Shown here: positions 41,973 through 52,266 of the stretch, piece by piece
Position numbering within the stretch: the stretch's first letter is position 1
Layout: each line of letters opens with the position of its first letter
NCBI GenBank assembly: GCA_023374025.1
Contig: SIJG01000003.1
Location: 3,551,154 to 3,615,153, forward strand
Length of the DNA stretch: 64,000 bases
Source: Heterodera schachtii
Lineage: Eukaryota > Nematoda > Chromadorea > Rhabditida > Heteroderidae
Direction: 5' to 3'
Made by a program: the position numbers and the translations under genes
The notes under the pieces: model-generated
Databases searched by the model: none
Told to the model about the DNA's origin: nothing
The model's input: only the letters and a program-made list of their open reading frames with translations

Positions 41973-44241
41973 ATGGAATTTTTAACTTTTTCAATTGCTT
42001 TTTTATGTTTTTATGCGCAACATTTGACTTCTTCAGCAGATGGGTTGACCAATGACAGAAATGGTATTTTCGAAGAGAAATGTGACACAATTTTTGAACT
42101 AATTACCAACTTTTTTAATTTTTTTTTGTTCCTTTTTCAGATAATTTTTCCAATTTTTGTTTCCTTTTCAGATAATTTTGCCTACTCTTTTTTTGGTCTC
42201 CCAAATGGAAATGGTAAGCATTTATCTTATTTCATAGTGAATCCAAACTTCTATAGTGTAATTTGGACTTGCAATATTATTTATATTAGTTATTTTATCT
42301 GATAGTATTAAATTTCCCCTTTTTACATTTTTTGAAAATTTATATAATTTCATTTTACCTGCTAGATCGTTTTCTAAAAACCGCCACATTTGGCGTTTCC
42401 TAAAACTGCAAAAATCTCAAAAAAATTCATCTTTTTTAATAAAATTATTTATCGTTGTTTGCCAACTTTATAAATAATATAAAGCTTAATAATATATTTT
42501 TTACATCATTTTGTTATATAAACAATTCTAAAAATGCTTGTTAATAGATTAGACAGAGGACTTGAAATTCTAAAAAGAAAATTTAAATTAAATCTAATTG
42601 CTTCCGAAAAAAGTTATAATTTATAAAGCATTGAACAGGCTAAGTTTTTTGCCATGGTCATGCATATATAATTATAATCATTTAAAATTTTCAAGTCATT
42701 AAAATGGAATTGAGCCCATGCTGACGCATCGATCATTTTCTTCTTCGCGTTGATCCATTGTTGAATTTCAGCAGCTTTTTGTGGAACATTCATAAGCAAC
42801 GGTGGTTCAGTGGTAGAATGCTCGCCTGCCACGCGGGCGGCCCGGGTTCGATTCCCGGCCGTTGCAATTTCTTTTTGCTTTCAATTTACCATTTTCTTTT
42901 GTCCAATTACCCCCCCCCCCCCCCCACAATAACCTAGAGCTTTTGAAGACATCATGAAATATTAATTTGGTTGAAATTGAGCTAAGTTATGAATTTATAT
43001 TTCTTACATTTTTTTATTTTCCTATTCCATGACGGTTTTTAAGAAACGCCCAGCACCATAGAAAATATATTGAATGGAAAAGGACTATTTGTTCTCATTA
43101 AATCATAGGTGTGATCTGTTCTTATCTTCTAATAAATCCTATTATCTAGGAGTAGAGCCAATTTTCCTTTAAATTCTCACAAAAATTGAAATTTATGGCG
43201 AAATTTCAGTATTTTAATCAAGAAATTTTAAACTTGCCGCATTTGTAATTTAAAATCGCAAAATTTGGCCAGTTTTTGGACAAAACTTCTTTACGATTTG
43301 AACTAAATTTTCAAAATTTCCCCGGCGGCGCCTATCGGCACCGCCGGACCCCCTCGTTCGCCAAACAGTTGAAAATGCTCCGCAAATAAAATTCTTCTGA
43401 TTTTTTGAGTTCTATTGAAAGTGAAATATATGATTTACTAATTTACTCCACAAAATTGTTAAAATTCATACGGGAGGCGAAAAATAATATTTGATAAATT
43501 TTTGAAGGAATAAATTGTAAAAATAACTGGTTTGAATCAATTTTGCAAAATATTCTTATTTTTCACCTAAAATCTTATTTTTAGCCATGATGTTCTTATA
43601 GAAAATTTTTCGATCAGACCCCTGCATTATTCTAAACGTTTTAATGCCACCACAATTTTTATAGTTATTATTTTTATTCTATTAGTTTAATTTTGTTTTA
43701 CCCCTTTTCAGGTTCAATTTCCAATGCAACGAATGGAACAGATGAAAATGGCGAGTACCAAAATTTTTAAATTAATTCAGAATGACCCCTTCCCAAATAA
43801 TTCATGTTATTTCTTCTAGATAGAAAACAGGCTAAGGAAATTGCCAAGGCATTTGGGATGTATTTGAAGCAAATGGTGCCAAATCGGAAATAATTTTTCA
43901 TATTTAAAAATGTGTAAATAATGCGCCAATTTAATTAAGGTAAATTACACAAGAGCTTCCATCAGACTTTCTCAGGCAATGAATGGACATCGAAAGGATA
44001 AACAAACTGAGAATGAGCTTGTATGTAATTTACGTTGGGTCCCCGTCATTAAATCGACACATTTTGTACCACTTTTATGGGGGCGGTTCTCAGTTAAATA
44101 AAAGATAAAAATCCAAATGATAAAAAAGTGAGAGGGGTGAAAAACTATTTAAAAAAATGAAATTTTAAAATTCAGAAGGAATCCGTGGCAAGGGTGGAGA
44201 AAATGGAAGAATTTGCGAACAAATTCAATTTCGACGAATAA
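41973..44241 (+). CDS. Secreted small protein with coiled C-terminus, 124 aa (copy E)
   Basis: Six exons close exactly: 41973-42063 (MEFLTFSIAFLCFYAQHLTS, a good signal peptide), 42172-42213 (DNFAYSFFGLPNGNG), 43712-43750 (SISNATNGTDEN), 43820-43875 (RKQAKEIAKAFGMYLKQM), 43940-44020 (VNYTRASIRLSQAMNGHRKD) and 44176-44241 (KESVARVEKMEEFANKFNFD). Sum 375 bases. The junction after 43750 uses a GC donor (AATG/GCGAGT); all others are GT-AG. The mature protein is short, Asn/Gly-rich then basic and helical, and contains no SPRY domain, although leader, promoter and C-terminal exons are shared with the SPRY copy B. Function unknown; candidate effector by family company. The third intron is enlarged to about 1.5 kb by inserted sequence carrying a tRNA gene. 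Confidence 0.62.
42796..42866 (+). tRNA. tRNA-Gly (GCC)
   Basis: 71 nt with a perfect 7-bp acceptor stem (GCAACGG/CCGTTGC), A box TGGTTCAGTGG, anticodon loop CTGCCAC with GCC, and B box GGTTCGATTCC. Sequence is nearly that of animal tRNA-Gly-GCC. Discriminator base A. It lies in an intron of the copy E gene, in DNA missing from the matching intron of copy A, and is followed by T-runs. Confidence 0.97.
43260..43420. repeat. CGGCGCCTATCGGCACCGCC element fragment
   Basis: CCCGGCGGCGCCTATCGGCA with flanking ACTAAATTTTCAAAATTTC, the same phrase as at about 4460-4490 inside the C-rich hAT-like element. It lies within the extra intron DNA of copy E. Confidence 0.6.
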
Positions 44242-44925
44242 TTACAATTATTTATTTGCGGACAATTAATTAATTTTGCAAAACATAAATGAAATTTCAT
44301 TATAATGAATAGTTCCGCTGAATAAAGCTTTTTGAAAAATATAAATATAACATGAAATTCAGCAAAAAAAAACTTTTGAAATTCACATTAATAATAAAAA
44401 ATCTTTTCATTTTTTTTTGTTATAAATGCTCCTCATCACACTTTTTGAATTCCTCGGCCGTTTTTGGCAAGAGGAAGTTAAATAAATAAATTTTGGAGAT
44501 GAATATTTGAGAAATTAAAGTCGGAAATTTCTGGCTTTTTTGGATCTTCATATAAAGCTTTAGGCTTGAACTGAAAATTCAGCAGTTAATCAAAAGTGAA
44601 GTTTGAGATTTGATTTCTCCTGACCAGACTCATAAAATTTTTCAGTTTTATATGTCTTGAAAATATAATTTTATTTACATTTAAATTTAGACTAGGAATC
44701 AATCAAAAATAACTGAATAAATAAAGTAATATTATTATAATAAATTTTATTTTTAATAGCAATTAAATCAAACAAATTCGCAAAGGGAAAATAAATATTA
44801 CACACAAAAAATGCGAATATTAAAAAATGTGTCATTTTGAACCAAACGCGCGAAATGGAAGCTGTTCAGTTGAAAAATGACAAAACCCAAGAATTTATCT
44901 TTTATTTACTCGGTGGTGGGTCGTT
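44242..44925. other. No complete gene; mirror copy of 34757 frame
   Basis: Near 44420-44470 the minus strand carries the inverted relative of the 34757-34819 frame. The rest is AT-rich without exons. Confidence 0.45.
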
Positions 44926-45068
44926 TCGTAAATCCTTGTAGGCAAATAGAGAAAACTCTAGGCTATCGAACGATACTAAGAATGCAACATTTGGTTGCTC
45001 TTAAGCAAAACCATGCCTTATTTTATCGGATAAATAGATAAAATGGCGGATTTTACGAAACAACCCAA
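44924..45068. mobile_element. Short MITE with GGGTCGTTTCGTAAATCC ends
   Basis: GGGTCGTTTCGTAAATCC pairs with GGATTTTACGAAACAACCC, about 145 bp. Inside is CTATCGAACGATACTAAG, a member of the recurrent motif. Related termini GGTCGTTTC(C)TAAAA occur near 16191 and 42368. Confidence 0.62.
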
Positions 45069-45102
45069 CAGGATTTCACCCTGCTGGATTTAGCATTGAA
45101 TT

Positions 45103-45643
45103 TCAACCAAACATAATGCCAATCATAAAATTAGTCATCGGATATGCATTTTGAAAATTGCTTTCTTCATTCCTTGTAAAAAGCGGTAATTGCTGTGCTT
45201 CTGTTGAGCTGAGTTTGTATACAGCTGAATCTGAGCCGGAGTTGGTGTTTATGAGCATAACATAATCAGCATTCAGCTAAATTTATTAAAAATTGAGGAA
45301 ATTAAAATTAGTTCGCTCGCATTTAAAATTCAGGACAGAGTGAAATTGTGCCGGCGCCGGATGGTCCGTCCAACTAGGCACGAAACCAGCGTTCTCGGCG
45401 CTGATGCGCCTAGTTGGAACTTAATTGTCCAAATTTTAATTATTTTAGTGCATATTTTTGAAAAAATTATTTTTTAGTCAAATGGTTTTGAACGCAATAG
45501 CGATCGGTATTAGTTCTACGCGGTATAAAATATGAATAAATTACATTTGGATCGAAAATACTTTCACGAATTCCAATTATAGGTGCAGCAATGCCAAAAT
45601 GTGACAATAATAATGAAATAAAAATAGAAAATAAAGGAATCAT
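45103..45643 (-). CDS. Predicted secreted protein, 98 aa
   Basis: Exon 1 (45643-45521) encodes MIPLFSIFISLLLSHFGIAA, a clear signal peptide, then PIIGIRESIFDPNVI and ends at CGC/GTAGAAC in phase 0. Exon 2 (45276-45103) enters after AAATTTAG in phase 0 with LNADYVMLINTNSGSDSAVY and ends NFMIGIMFG. Both exons are fully open and lengths close. The mature part has no cysteine and no domain I recognise. The intron contains a strong GC-rich hairpin (45367-45421). Secretion is predicted; role unknown. Confidence 0.55.
45367..45421. repeat. GC-rich hairpin in intron
   Basis: TCCAACTAGGC pairs with GCCTAGTTGGA around a nested CAGCGTTCTCGGCGCTG stem-loop. It could be a tiny MITE or a structured RNA segment; nothing else identical was seen in the window. 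Confidence 0.55.
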
Positions 45644-46043
45644 TTCGAATATAAATAAAATTATCCAAAATTAAAACACAAATATTTTTGGAACTGATTG
45701 TTTTGCTTTAAATTGAATCATTTATCAATTCCACACTTTCGCTTATCATTTTCATCATTATTTTCATGTATTATTTTATATGATGTAATAAAACCCGGGG
45801 GGATGCTTTTCTTCTTATCAGGCAGTTTTTTAATTTTGCATGTAAAAATTTCAAAATTAATTACTATTTAAAATTAATTTTTTGTTTTGCACCACTGAAA
45901 TATGGTTAGAGACTTCAAGAAAATATAAAATACAAAAAAAAAATTACAATATTCATAAATTAATTTATTCTACTCAATTAACAAATTAGTCAAAGCATTA
46001 AATTGCCTTATTAAATTATGCCATTAGAAAATTGTGAAAACAA

Positions 46044-46530
46044 AAAATGATTTTATGGCATTTAATTTTTATTATTTTCATTATCTATAAAATTGAATCC
46101 GGCAAAATTAGACCAAATTTTGATGAAATATTCGTCAACGGATGGGAAAAATGAAAGAGAAAGAAAAAATTAAAAACAAAACAAATGAGCAAAATGAATC
46201 AGTGATTGATAAAAATTGTTGTAGAAATGGGGACTGACCCAAATGATCAATAAAAAATAATAATTTTAAAATTTTGGTCTAATTAATGTATAATTGAGAA
46301 AAAAAAAGTAAATTCCTATGGAATGGCAACAAAATTGCAAAATTATTGGCGCAAATCGCAAAAAAAATATACAAATGGAAAAAAGAATTAATTTTAAATA
46401 GTGAACTAATTTCTTGATCAATTTGATGAATTTAAAAGTTATATGGCCAACGCAAACAGAAAGAATTTGTGAAGAAATTGGGCATTTCTAAAATGGAAAA
46501 AAGAATTGATGCCAAAATACCATAAAAGTA
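46044..46530 (+). pseudogene. Signal peptide plus HTH protein, degraded copy 1
   Basis: ATG at 46044 opens MILWHLIFIIFIIYKIES, a hydrophobic leader, followed by GKIRPNFDEIFVNGWEK and a stop. About 300 bases later a second frame reads QRKQKEFVKKLGISKMEK, matching the helix-turn-helix of the copy at 48031. Frames do not connect without changes, so this copy is probably dead. Confidence 0.48.
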
Positions 46531-47189
46531 AGAGATTTGTTTTTCTAGGGAGAAATTCTCGGTTGGTCAAGGTCCCTGGTATTCGCGTGCCTCTTTAATC
46601 AAGTCCCGGTCGCGATTTTCACCATAATTCCATGTCCCGCTCAATTCTGTTCGTAACAATTGCAAACTCATTTTAGAATTTTCATATACTTTTTTTGTCA
46701 TTTATTTGTTATAAATTATGTACTTTAAGTTATTTCAATTATTTCTAAATTAACAGATTGTTATTTTAATATTTATTCCAATTAAGCAATGCCTGTTTAA
46801 CAATAATTCTTACAACCTAATCACAAAGATAAAAGGTTTGCTCGTTTGCCGTTGGATAATGCTTAAATCAATAGGAGAAAGCTTTTTTTGGCGTCCAGCA
46901 TTGGTAGTGCCGGATAAATCATAGGAATTAAGTCTGTAAAATTTTCAAAAAGTTTCTCATTTTTGCTTGAAAAATTTGAAATTTTCATTTGAGGGGGGGG
47001 GGGGGGGTGAAATTCAGTACAATTAAAATTATAAGACTCACGATGATGAACTTTTTAGAGTGCAAAAATCTAGCAATTTCTCTGTCCTTAGAGACGTATT
47101 TCTTTTCTTAATTTTATAATAACCATTTGCTCACTTTTACTTTAGAATCGGATTGTTTCAAAAAATAATTAAATAAAAATATTTTTGAT

Positions 47190-47290
47190 CACTTTGATGG
47201 TGATTTGAATTTTAATCAGTTTCATTTCCATTTATTTTGTCATTGTCCCATCATTGGCCAAATATTACTGCAAAAATGGCCTTATTTTAA
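47190..47290 (-). pseudogene. Fragment of the KIRP/HTH family, copy 2
   Basis: On the minus strand KIRPFL is followed by a stop and then bases matching the copy at 48300 (ATATTTGGCCAATGATGGGA). Only the middle of the family is left. Confidence 0.4.
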
Positions 47291-47519
47291 TTTCTCTTTT
47301 TAAATTTTTATTTAGTTCTTTGAAGTGGCTTAAAATGTTTTTTTATTGGTTTTATTATTAATTTTTGGTAAGTAAGTGTAAAAATTATTACACAATTTAT
47401 TTTAATGATTATTAAATATTTTATAATTTTTTTCAAATAAAGAAAATTTTAACTTCCATTTTTTAACAAGAAAAAAAAAATTAAATTTTGGCGATCAATT
47501 TTTGAAAAATTTTTTCAGT

Positions 47520-47690
47520 TCTTAGGGGTGTATTTTCTGAAATTTGTTCGGGTCATTTCTTAGGGGGTGTGTTTTTTCGATTTTATTGCATTTTTAATGG
47601 AATTTTTCGGAAAAAAACTCCAAAAAAGGCATAATAAAAGTCAACGTAGAAGCCTCAAACCAAATGGAAAATGCTTTTTTCATTAGCGGA
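47520..47690. repeat. Fragment of the CACCCCTAAGAA element family (inverted)
   Basis: CTTAGGGGTGTATTTTCTGA, CATTTCTTAGGGGGTGTG, TTTTATTGCATTTTTAATGG and AAAGTCAACGTAGAAGCCTC, the reverse complement order of 22500-22660. Confidence 0.68.
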
Positions 47691-47878
47691 TGCCTCAAAC
47701 GTCGAGCTCTAATCATTGCAACAACAAAAATTTATAATTTACCAAATAAGAAATAATGAAAGAATTACGAATTTAATGAATACCAACAGATAAAAGGGAA
47801 ATCTAGTTAAAAAAAACAATAACTAAATTTATAGAAAATAGAAAAATTTATGAATTTATTTGGCTTTTTTCCATCTGT

Positions 47879-48363
47879 TTAGAGTGGCAATTCCAATGTC
47901 CAAAAGGCCAGCAATTCTTTATCACTCAACGACGGATTTCCTTTCTTCATTTCATTATAAAATTTTAGTTTTCTCATTTTTTGTTTATAGAAATATCGAA
48001 TTCCACATAAAATAAATAAAATTAAATTTACTTTTATCGCATTTTATGCCAAATTTCTTTTTCCACTTGTAAAATGTTCTTTCACTGATGCCCAATTCTT
48101 TAGCAAATTCTTTCTGTTTTCCCTTTTCCGACCTTCTTTTGAAATCATTAATTAGTTTAATAAATTCAAATTTTTCATGTTTTCATAAACAAACTCAAAT
48201 TGTTTTTTCTGATTTAAGTTTTGATTAATTTCGCTTTCAATTGTTTTGTCATTTTCCCATTCTTGGCCAAATATTTCTTCAAGGGTTGGCCTTATTTTTC
48301 CTTCATTCTTTTCATTTATTAGTGAATTCGAAATAAAAGAAGAAATATAACATAAAATTTCAT
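47879..48363 (-). pseudogene. Signal peptide plus helix-turn-helix protein, copy 3
   Basis: ATG at 48363 opens MKFYVIFLLLF, a leader. After a frame change, NEKNEGKIRPTLEEIFGQEW matches copy 1. After another frame change near 48178, RRSEKGKQKEFAKELGISER continues as TFYKWKKKFG (about 48130-48031), a clear homeodomain-like helix-turn-helix of the kind found in transposases and DNA-binding proteins. A further stretch, KLKFYNEMKKGNPSLSDKEL, ends at a stop near 47879. Two frame changes make this copy doubtful, but every part is well preserved, so the base changes may be recent. A secretion leader joined to a DNA-binding fold is unusual. Confidence 0.52.
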
Positions 48364-48364
48364 T

Positions 48365-50500
48365 ATTTATAAAATTTTATGATTAAATTTTATTATAATT
48401 TTAGTTATTTATGCTAAACTAACTGCCAAAATATTTGGGTCTTTTTTATGAAGAAAACAGCGGAATGAAAATGTAAAAAAATTTACAATTATTAATAATT
48501 TTATTAATTGAAATGATTGCCATGAGAAAATTGAATGAATCAAAATTTAATTAAATATTATTTATATTCATTAATATTATTGTGCAAAAAATTTTCTGAA
48601 CTTTCTTTATAATATGTGTTTTCACAAATGATTTTTCTGCTGCTGAGAGAGTCCTCCATTTCTGATTAACCTAAAGTATAATTATGTGACTTTTCAATAA
48701 TAATATATTTTTTTAATTTTATATAAAAAGTTTATACTTTATCAAAAATAGTGTGTTTTTCAACAAATTATTAATTATCATTATAAATAATTTGGTTTTT
48801 TATTTGTATTATTTTTAACAAAAATTTTGAATAATAAAAAAATATCATAGAAAATAATTCCCATTTTAGAAGAAAATAAAATGATATATTGATAAAGAAA
48901 ATGTCTGATCATTGTTATATGTAAAAAGAAATCTATGAATATTTACAATGTTTTTTTCCATTTGGTTAAAGTGGGCAATTACAATTTTCAAAAGGGGCCC
49001 GAAAATGCGTCCGTGGAAAATGCGTCAATGATACAAATAATTTAAAATAATTTTTGTAGAATTAAGTATTGAGTATAAAAGTAAAATTCTATAAGAACAG
49101 CATTAAGTGGCCGAGGTTTTTCATAAAAATTAATATAATTTTATTGATAAAATCTCGTTTAACAATTGGCCAACACGAAAATTACCAAATTAAAGTCATT
49201 TTCTTGCGTACCAGGTGTTTTCGACAGTGATTGGTTTCGACAGTAGTTGATTTCGACAGTGCTTTTTAATTAATTTTCTACATAATTTATTGTATACACA
49301 AATTAATATTAATATACAATTTGCATATACAAAGTTTATAATTGAAGTAAGTAATAAAAAAAGATTTGTATGTGATTTTTTTTTGAAGAAATTAACTGAC
49401 GAATAAAAAAGTTATGGCCATTCCCATTTCAAATTGTACGAAACGCCATTGTACGAACTGCTATCGACCCAGTGATTGGCATAGATTGAGTCGAATAAAA
49501 AGCAAAGCCAAATGGATGATGGATGGATATATAAGTATAAACTGTTTATAAATGTAAGATTTTTTAAGTACATAATTACTAGAGCTATGCATTTTATGGA
49601 CTTCAAACATCAACTATGAACCGAAAAAATTAACAACTAAATGCCATGTTTGAACTGCTTTCTTCATAAATAAAGATATTGAGTTGATAAGTACTTTTAT
49701 AAAGGAAAAGATAGAAAAACTTTTAAACATGCAAATTTATAATTCAGTTTTATTTGCATTCTTTGCATAAATTCATTTTGGAAATTTAAAATTAAAATAA
49801 TTAATTTTGCAAAGAATATATTTAAATAATCAGAAATTTTAAACCATATCTCTCTACTTTTTAGATTTTATATTCTCAGCTTTGATCATTATTTGAGTTT
49901 TTATTTACCTATGGCAGTTTTTTGCGGGTTATGGCCACCGTGTCCAAATCGTTGACCAACAATTAAAAAACCCAGAAATGTGTAAACAAAACACAAAAAC
50001 GAAAGTGTTTTTCCTACTATTAAGAGCATGGAGAATCCAGGAAAAATATGTATTTACATAAAATTGGCAGCCCTATTTATGACTTTTTTCGTGCCTTTTA
50101 TCACTTTTTAAGGCAAAAATATTTCAGAATTTTTAGCACAAAAATCCGCGCTATAGTAATAAAATGCCAAATTTTAAAGTAATTTTAATAAAAACAAAAA
50201 TATTTGTGATGACTAGGGATGCAATTTTTAGGCTCTCAAAAATGCCAAAATACGTAGGTTTTAGGCTTAAAAAACCCAAAATTAGGCACTAAAAAAAATG
50301 AAAATTAGGCTCTAAAAATCCTCAAACTAGGGGGGTGTAAAAACAGGGCTGGACGTAATTACGGCCTTTTGGACCCGTAATTACGGATTATGGGTACGGA
50401 TTTTTGCGATTTTTCAATAATTTTAATTCGTATCTGGAATTGTGGTGAATTGTGAATTATTTTTCAAGACGATTTCTTACAAGATTATTTTTATAAAAAA
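48365..50500. other. No gene seen; AT-rich with small repeats
   Basis: 49205-49262 has three ~16-base units of TTTCGACAGT(G/A)(G/A)TTG. ACTATTAAGAGCATGGAGAA at about 50018 repeats 20273. A weak leader-like frame on the minus strand at 49606 (MKSIKCIALVIMYLKN) has no supporting exon. 50346 begins a GGGCTGGACGTAATTACG fragment. Confidence 0.5.
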
Positions 50501-50524
50501 CAAATTTTCTTTAAAGGACTATCC

Positions 50525-51720
50525 GTGTTTCTATTTTGTAATAATCAAAATTATCCATGGTGTTTTGTTGTATTACTGCTACACTCTAATTTGGATTTCG
50601 CCGAGAAAATAGGGGCATCCTTTTTGTCGCTTCTCTGTAGCTTTTCTCGGCTTAGTCGAGTAGATATCCCTATCGAATTGATGCCCAAGGGAGGCGAAGA
50701 AAGGAGAATGGGGAGGGCGCGACAAAGGGGGGAGGATGGATGCATCATCATCACTCAAAGATCATTGAGTGGATCCACTCAAAGATCATTGAGTGGATCT
50801 CCAACTGCGTCTCCAACTGCGCTGCGCTCGCAGGGATTGACCCGACTCCGTTCACTGGTGGGAAGCGAAGTGAAGGGGAGTGAGCCTCGGACCAAGGGAG
50901 TGACCCGATCCAGCTCGACCGTCGCAGAATTCGAGAACGACCCCGGGGGCAGTGAGAGCACCCAATAATATATTTTTTTGGCAATTCCCATGGGAGGGAG
51001 GGGGTATTTGCCACAACCAAAGGAGGTAACAGATTACAATTTATTGCCGTATGAAAACACAAAAATCGGAGGTAAAATTGGGGAGCAAAAGATAATAACA
51101 AAAAGAGACCGAGGAATGAGTGAGCCAAAGGAACAGAAGAAGCCCTGAAGAGGGGGGCCGGGGGGGGGGGTTAAAAGGCCCCGCGTAAATAAGAAAAATG
51201 CAAAACATGTGTGCAGGGAGACGGCACCTGCGATAGGCAATGAGAAAGAAAAGGGTGGAAATACAAAAATTGAATAAGTCACGGGATGGAGAAAAAGAGC
51301 GGGCAAAAATTGGATTCTAAGAAAAGAGTCCAACCGGGGCGAACCCGACAATCAATGACGCCCCCAGTAACTTATCTTCTTTGGCCCAGTACGGCATGGC
51401 GGTGCCGTGAACCACCTTCAGTGGGTCACCAACTCATTTTCATCTGCCTCATCCATCTGACTTGCCTCATACTGCACGTCCGCTCCCTCATTAAATACCA
51501 AATTTCCGGACCCTCTGGCCGTATTCTCGTCGCTTTTCGCGGCATCTCCTTTACCACTTCATCCTCCGATATGAGAGAAGCTTTCGTTCCTCCGTTTCGA
51601 CTTCTCCGAGTTTCTCGTCCTCCGCCCCGCCGAGGGGAAACTCCCCTGATGGTGATAAGTTTGGTGGCGACGAAAATAATTATGTGAATGAATGGCGCCT
51701 TCATGGATGGAATTCTTGGC
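50525..51720. other. GC-rich island, unidentified
   Basis: Base composition is clearly different from the flanks. It contains a 24-base tandem (CACTCAAAGATCATTGAGTG twice), CTCCAACTGCGTCTCCAACT, and long overlapping open frames on both strands that look composition-driven. No domain, tRNA-like promoter or inverted termini were recognised. It could be a transposon fragment or a promoter/CpG-rich region of unknown gene. Confidence 0.4.
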
Positions 51721-51762
51721 CTTGCTTCATTTGCATTAAATTTTTTGTCGGCTTAACCAGAG

Positions 51763-51867
51763 TTACCGTGTTTACTGAATTATAGCCCTCATCTGAAATA
51801 AACCCCCCTTTTGAGGAGGTTGAAAAATAGATCCCCCGGGGACCCTATTTCAATAAAGACGGTAATT
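51763..51867. mobile_element. Short MITE, copy of 10851-10937 type
   Basis: TTACCGTGTTTACTGAATTA at the left and AATAAAGACGGTAA at the right, with AACCCCCCTTTTGAGGAGGTT inside in the place of the CCCCCTCAAAAAGGGGG hairpin of the other copy. Confidence 0.62.
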
Positions 51868-52266
51868 TTTTATATAAATAAAGTCAAATTGCCATGTGGG
51901 CTTTTTTCAACTTAAGATTTAAAATAATTCGATTACTATCATTCAATAGCTTAGTTTTTGTATTTTTTGCAAAATTTCAAAAATTGCATCCCGATTCAAA
52001 TGAGCCTGTGGCCAACCATGACACAACATTTGGCGAATTCATATGGAGACTCTACAAATGTGTACCCTCGAGAAAGCGTTTTGCAACTTTTCTTTATAAG
52101 CTTTGCCGATTTTTTTTAAATAAGAAAAATGTCGAATCCACAAAATGTGGAGTCAAATAAGAAAGAGCATTTTATTGAACAATTGTGATCAGTCACCGTG
52201 ATAATGATAAGGTATAACAGTTGAGTTTTGTTTTTCCATGTCATTTTTCTTGTTCTGTTCGACTTT

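Noticed and set aside
42614..42832. 72-codon minus-strand frame
   Set aside because: Its 5' part lies over the tRNA-Gly gene on the other strand and shows no coding features.
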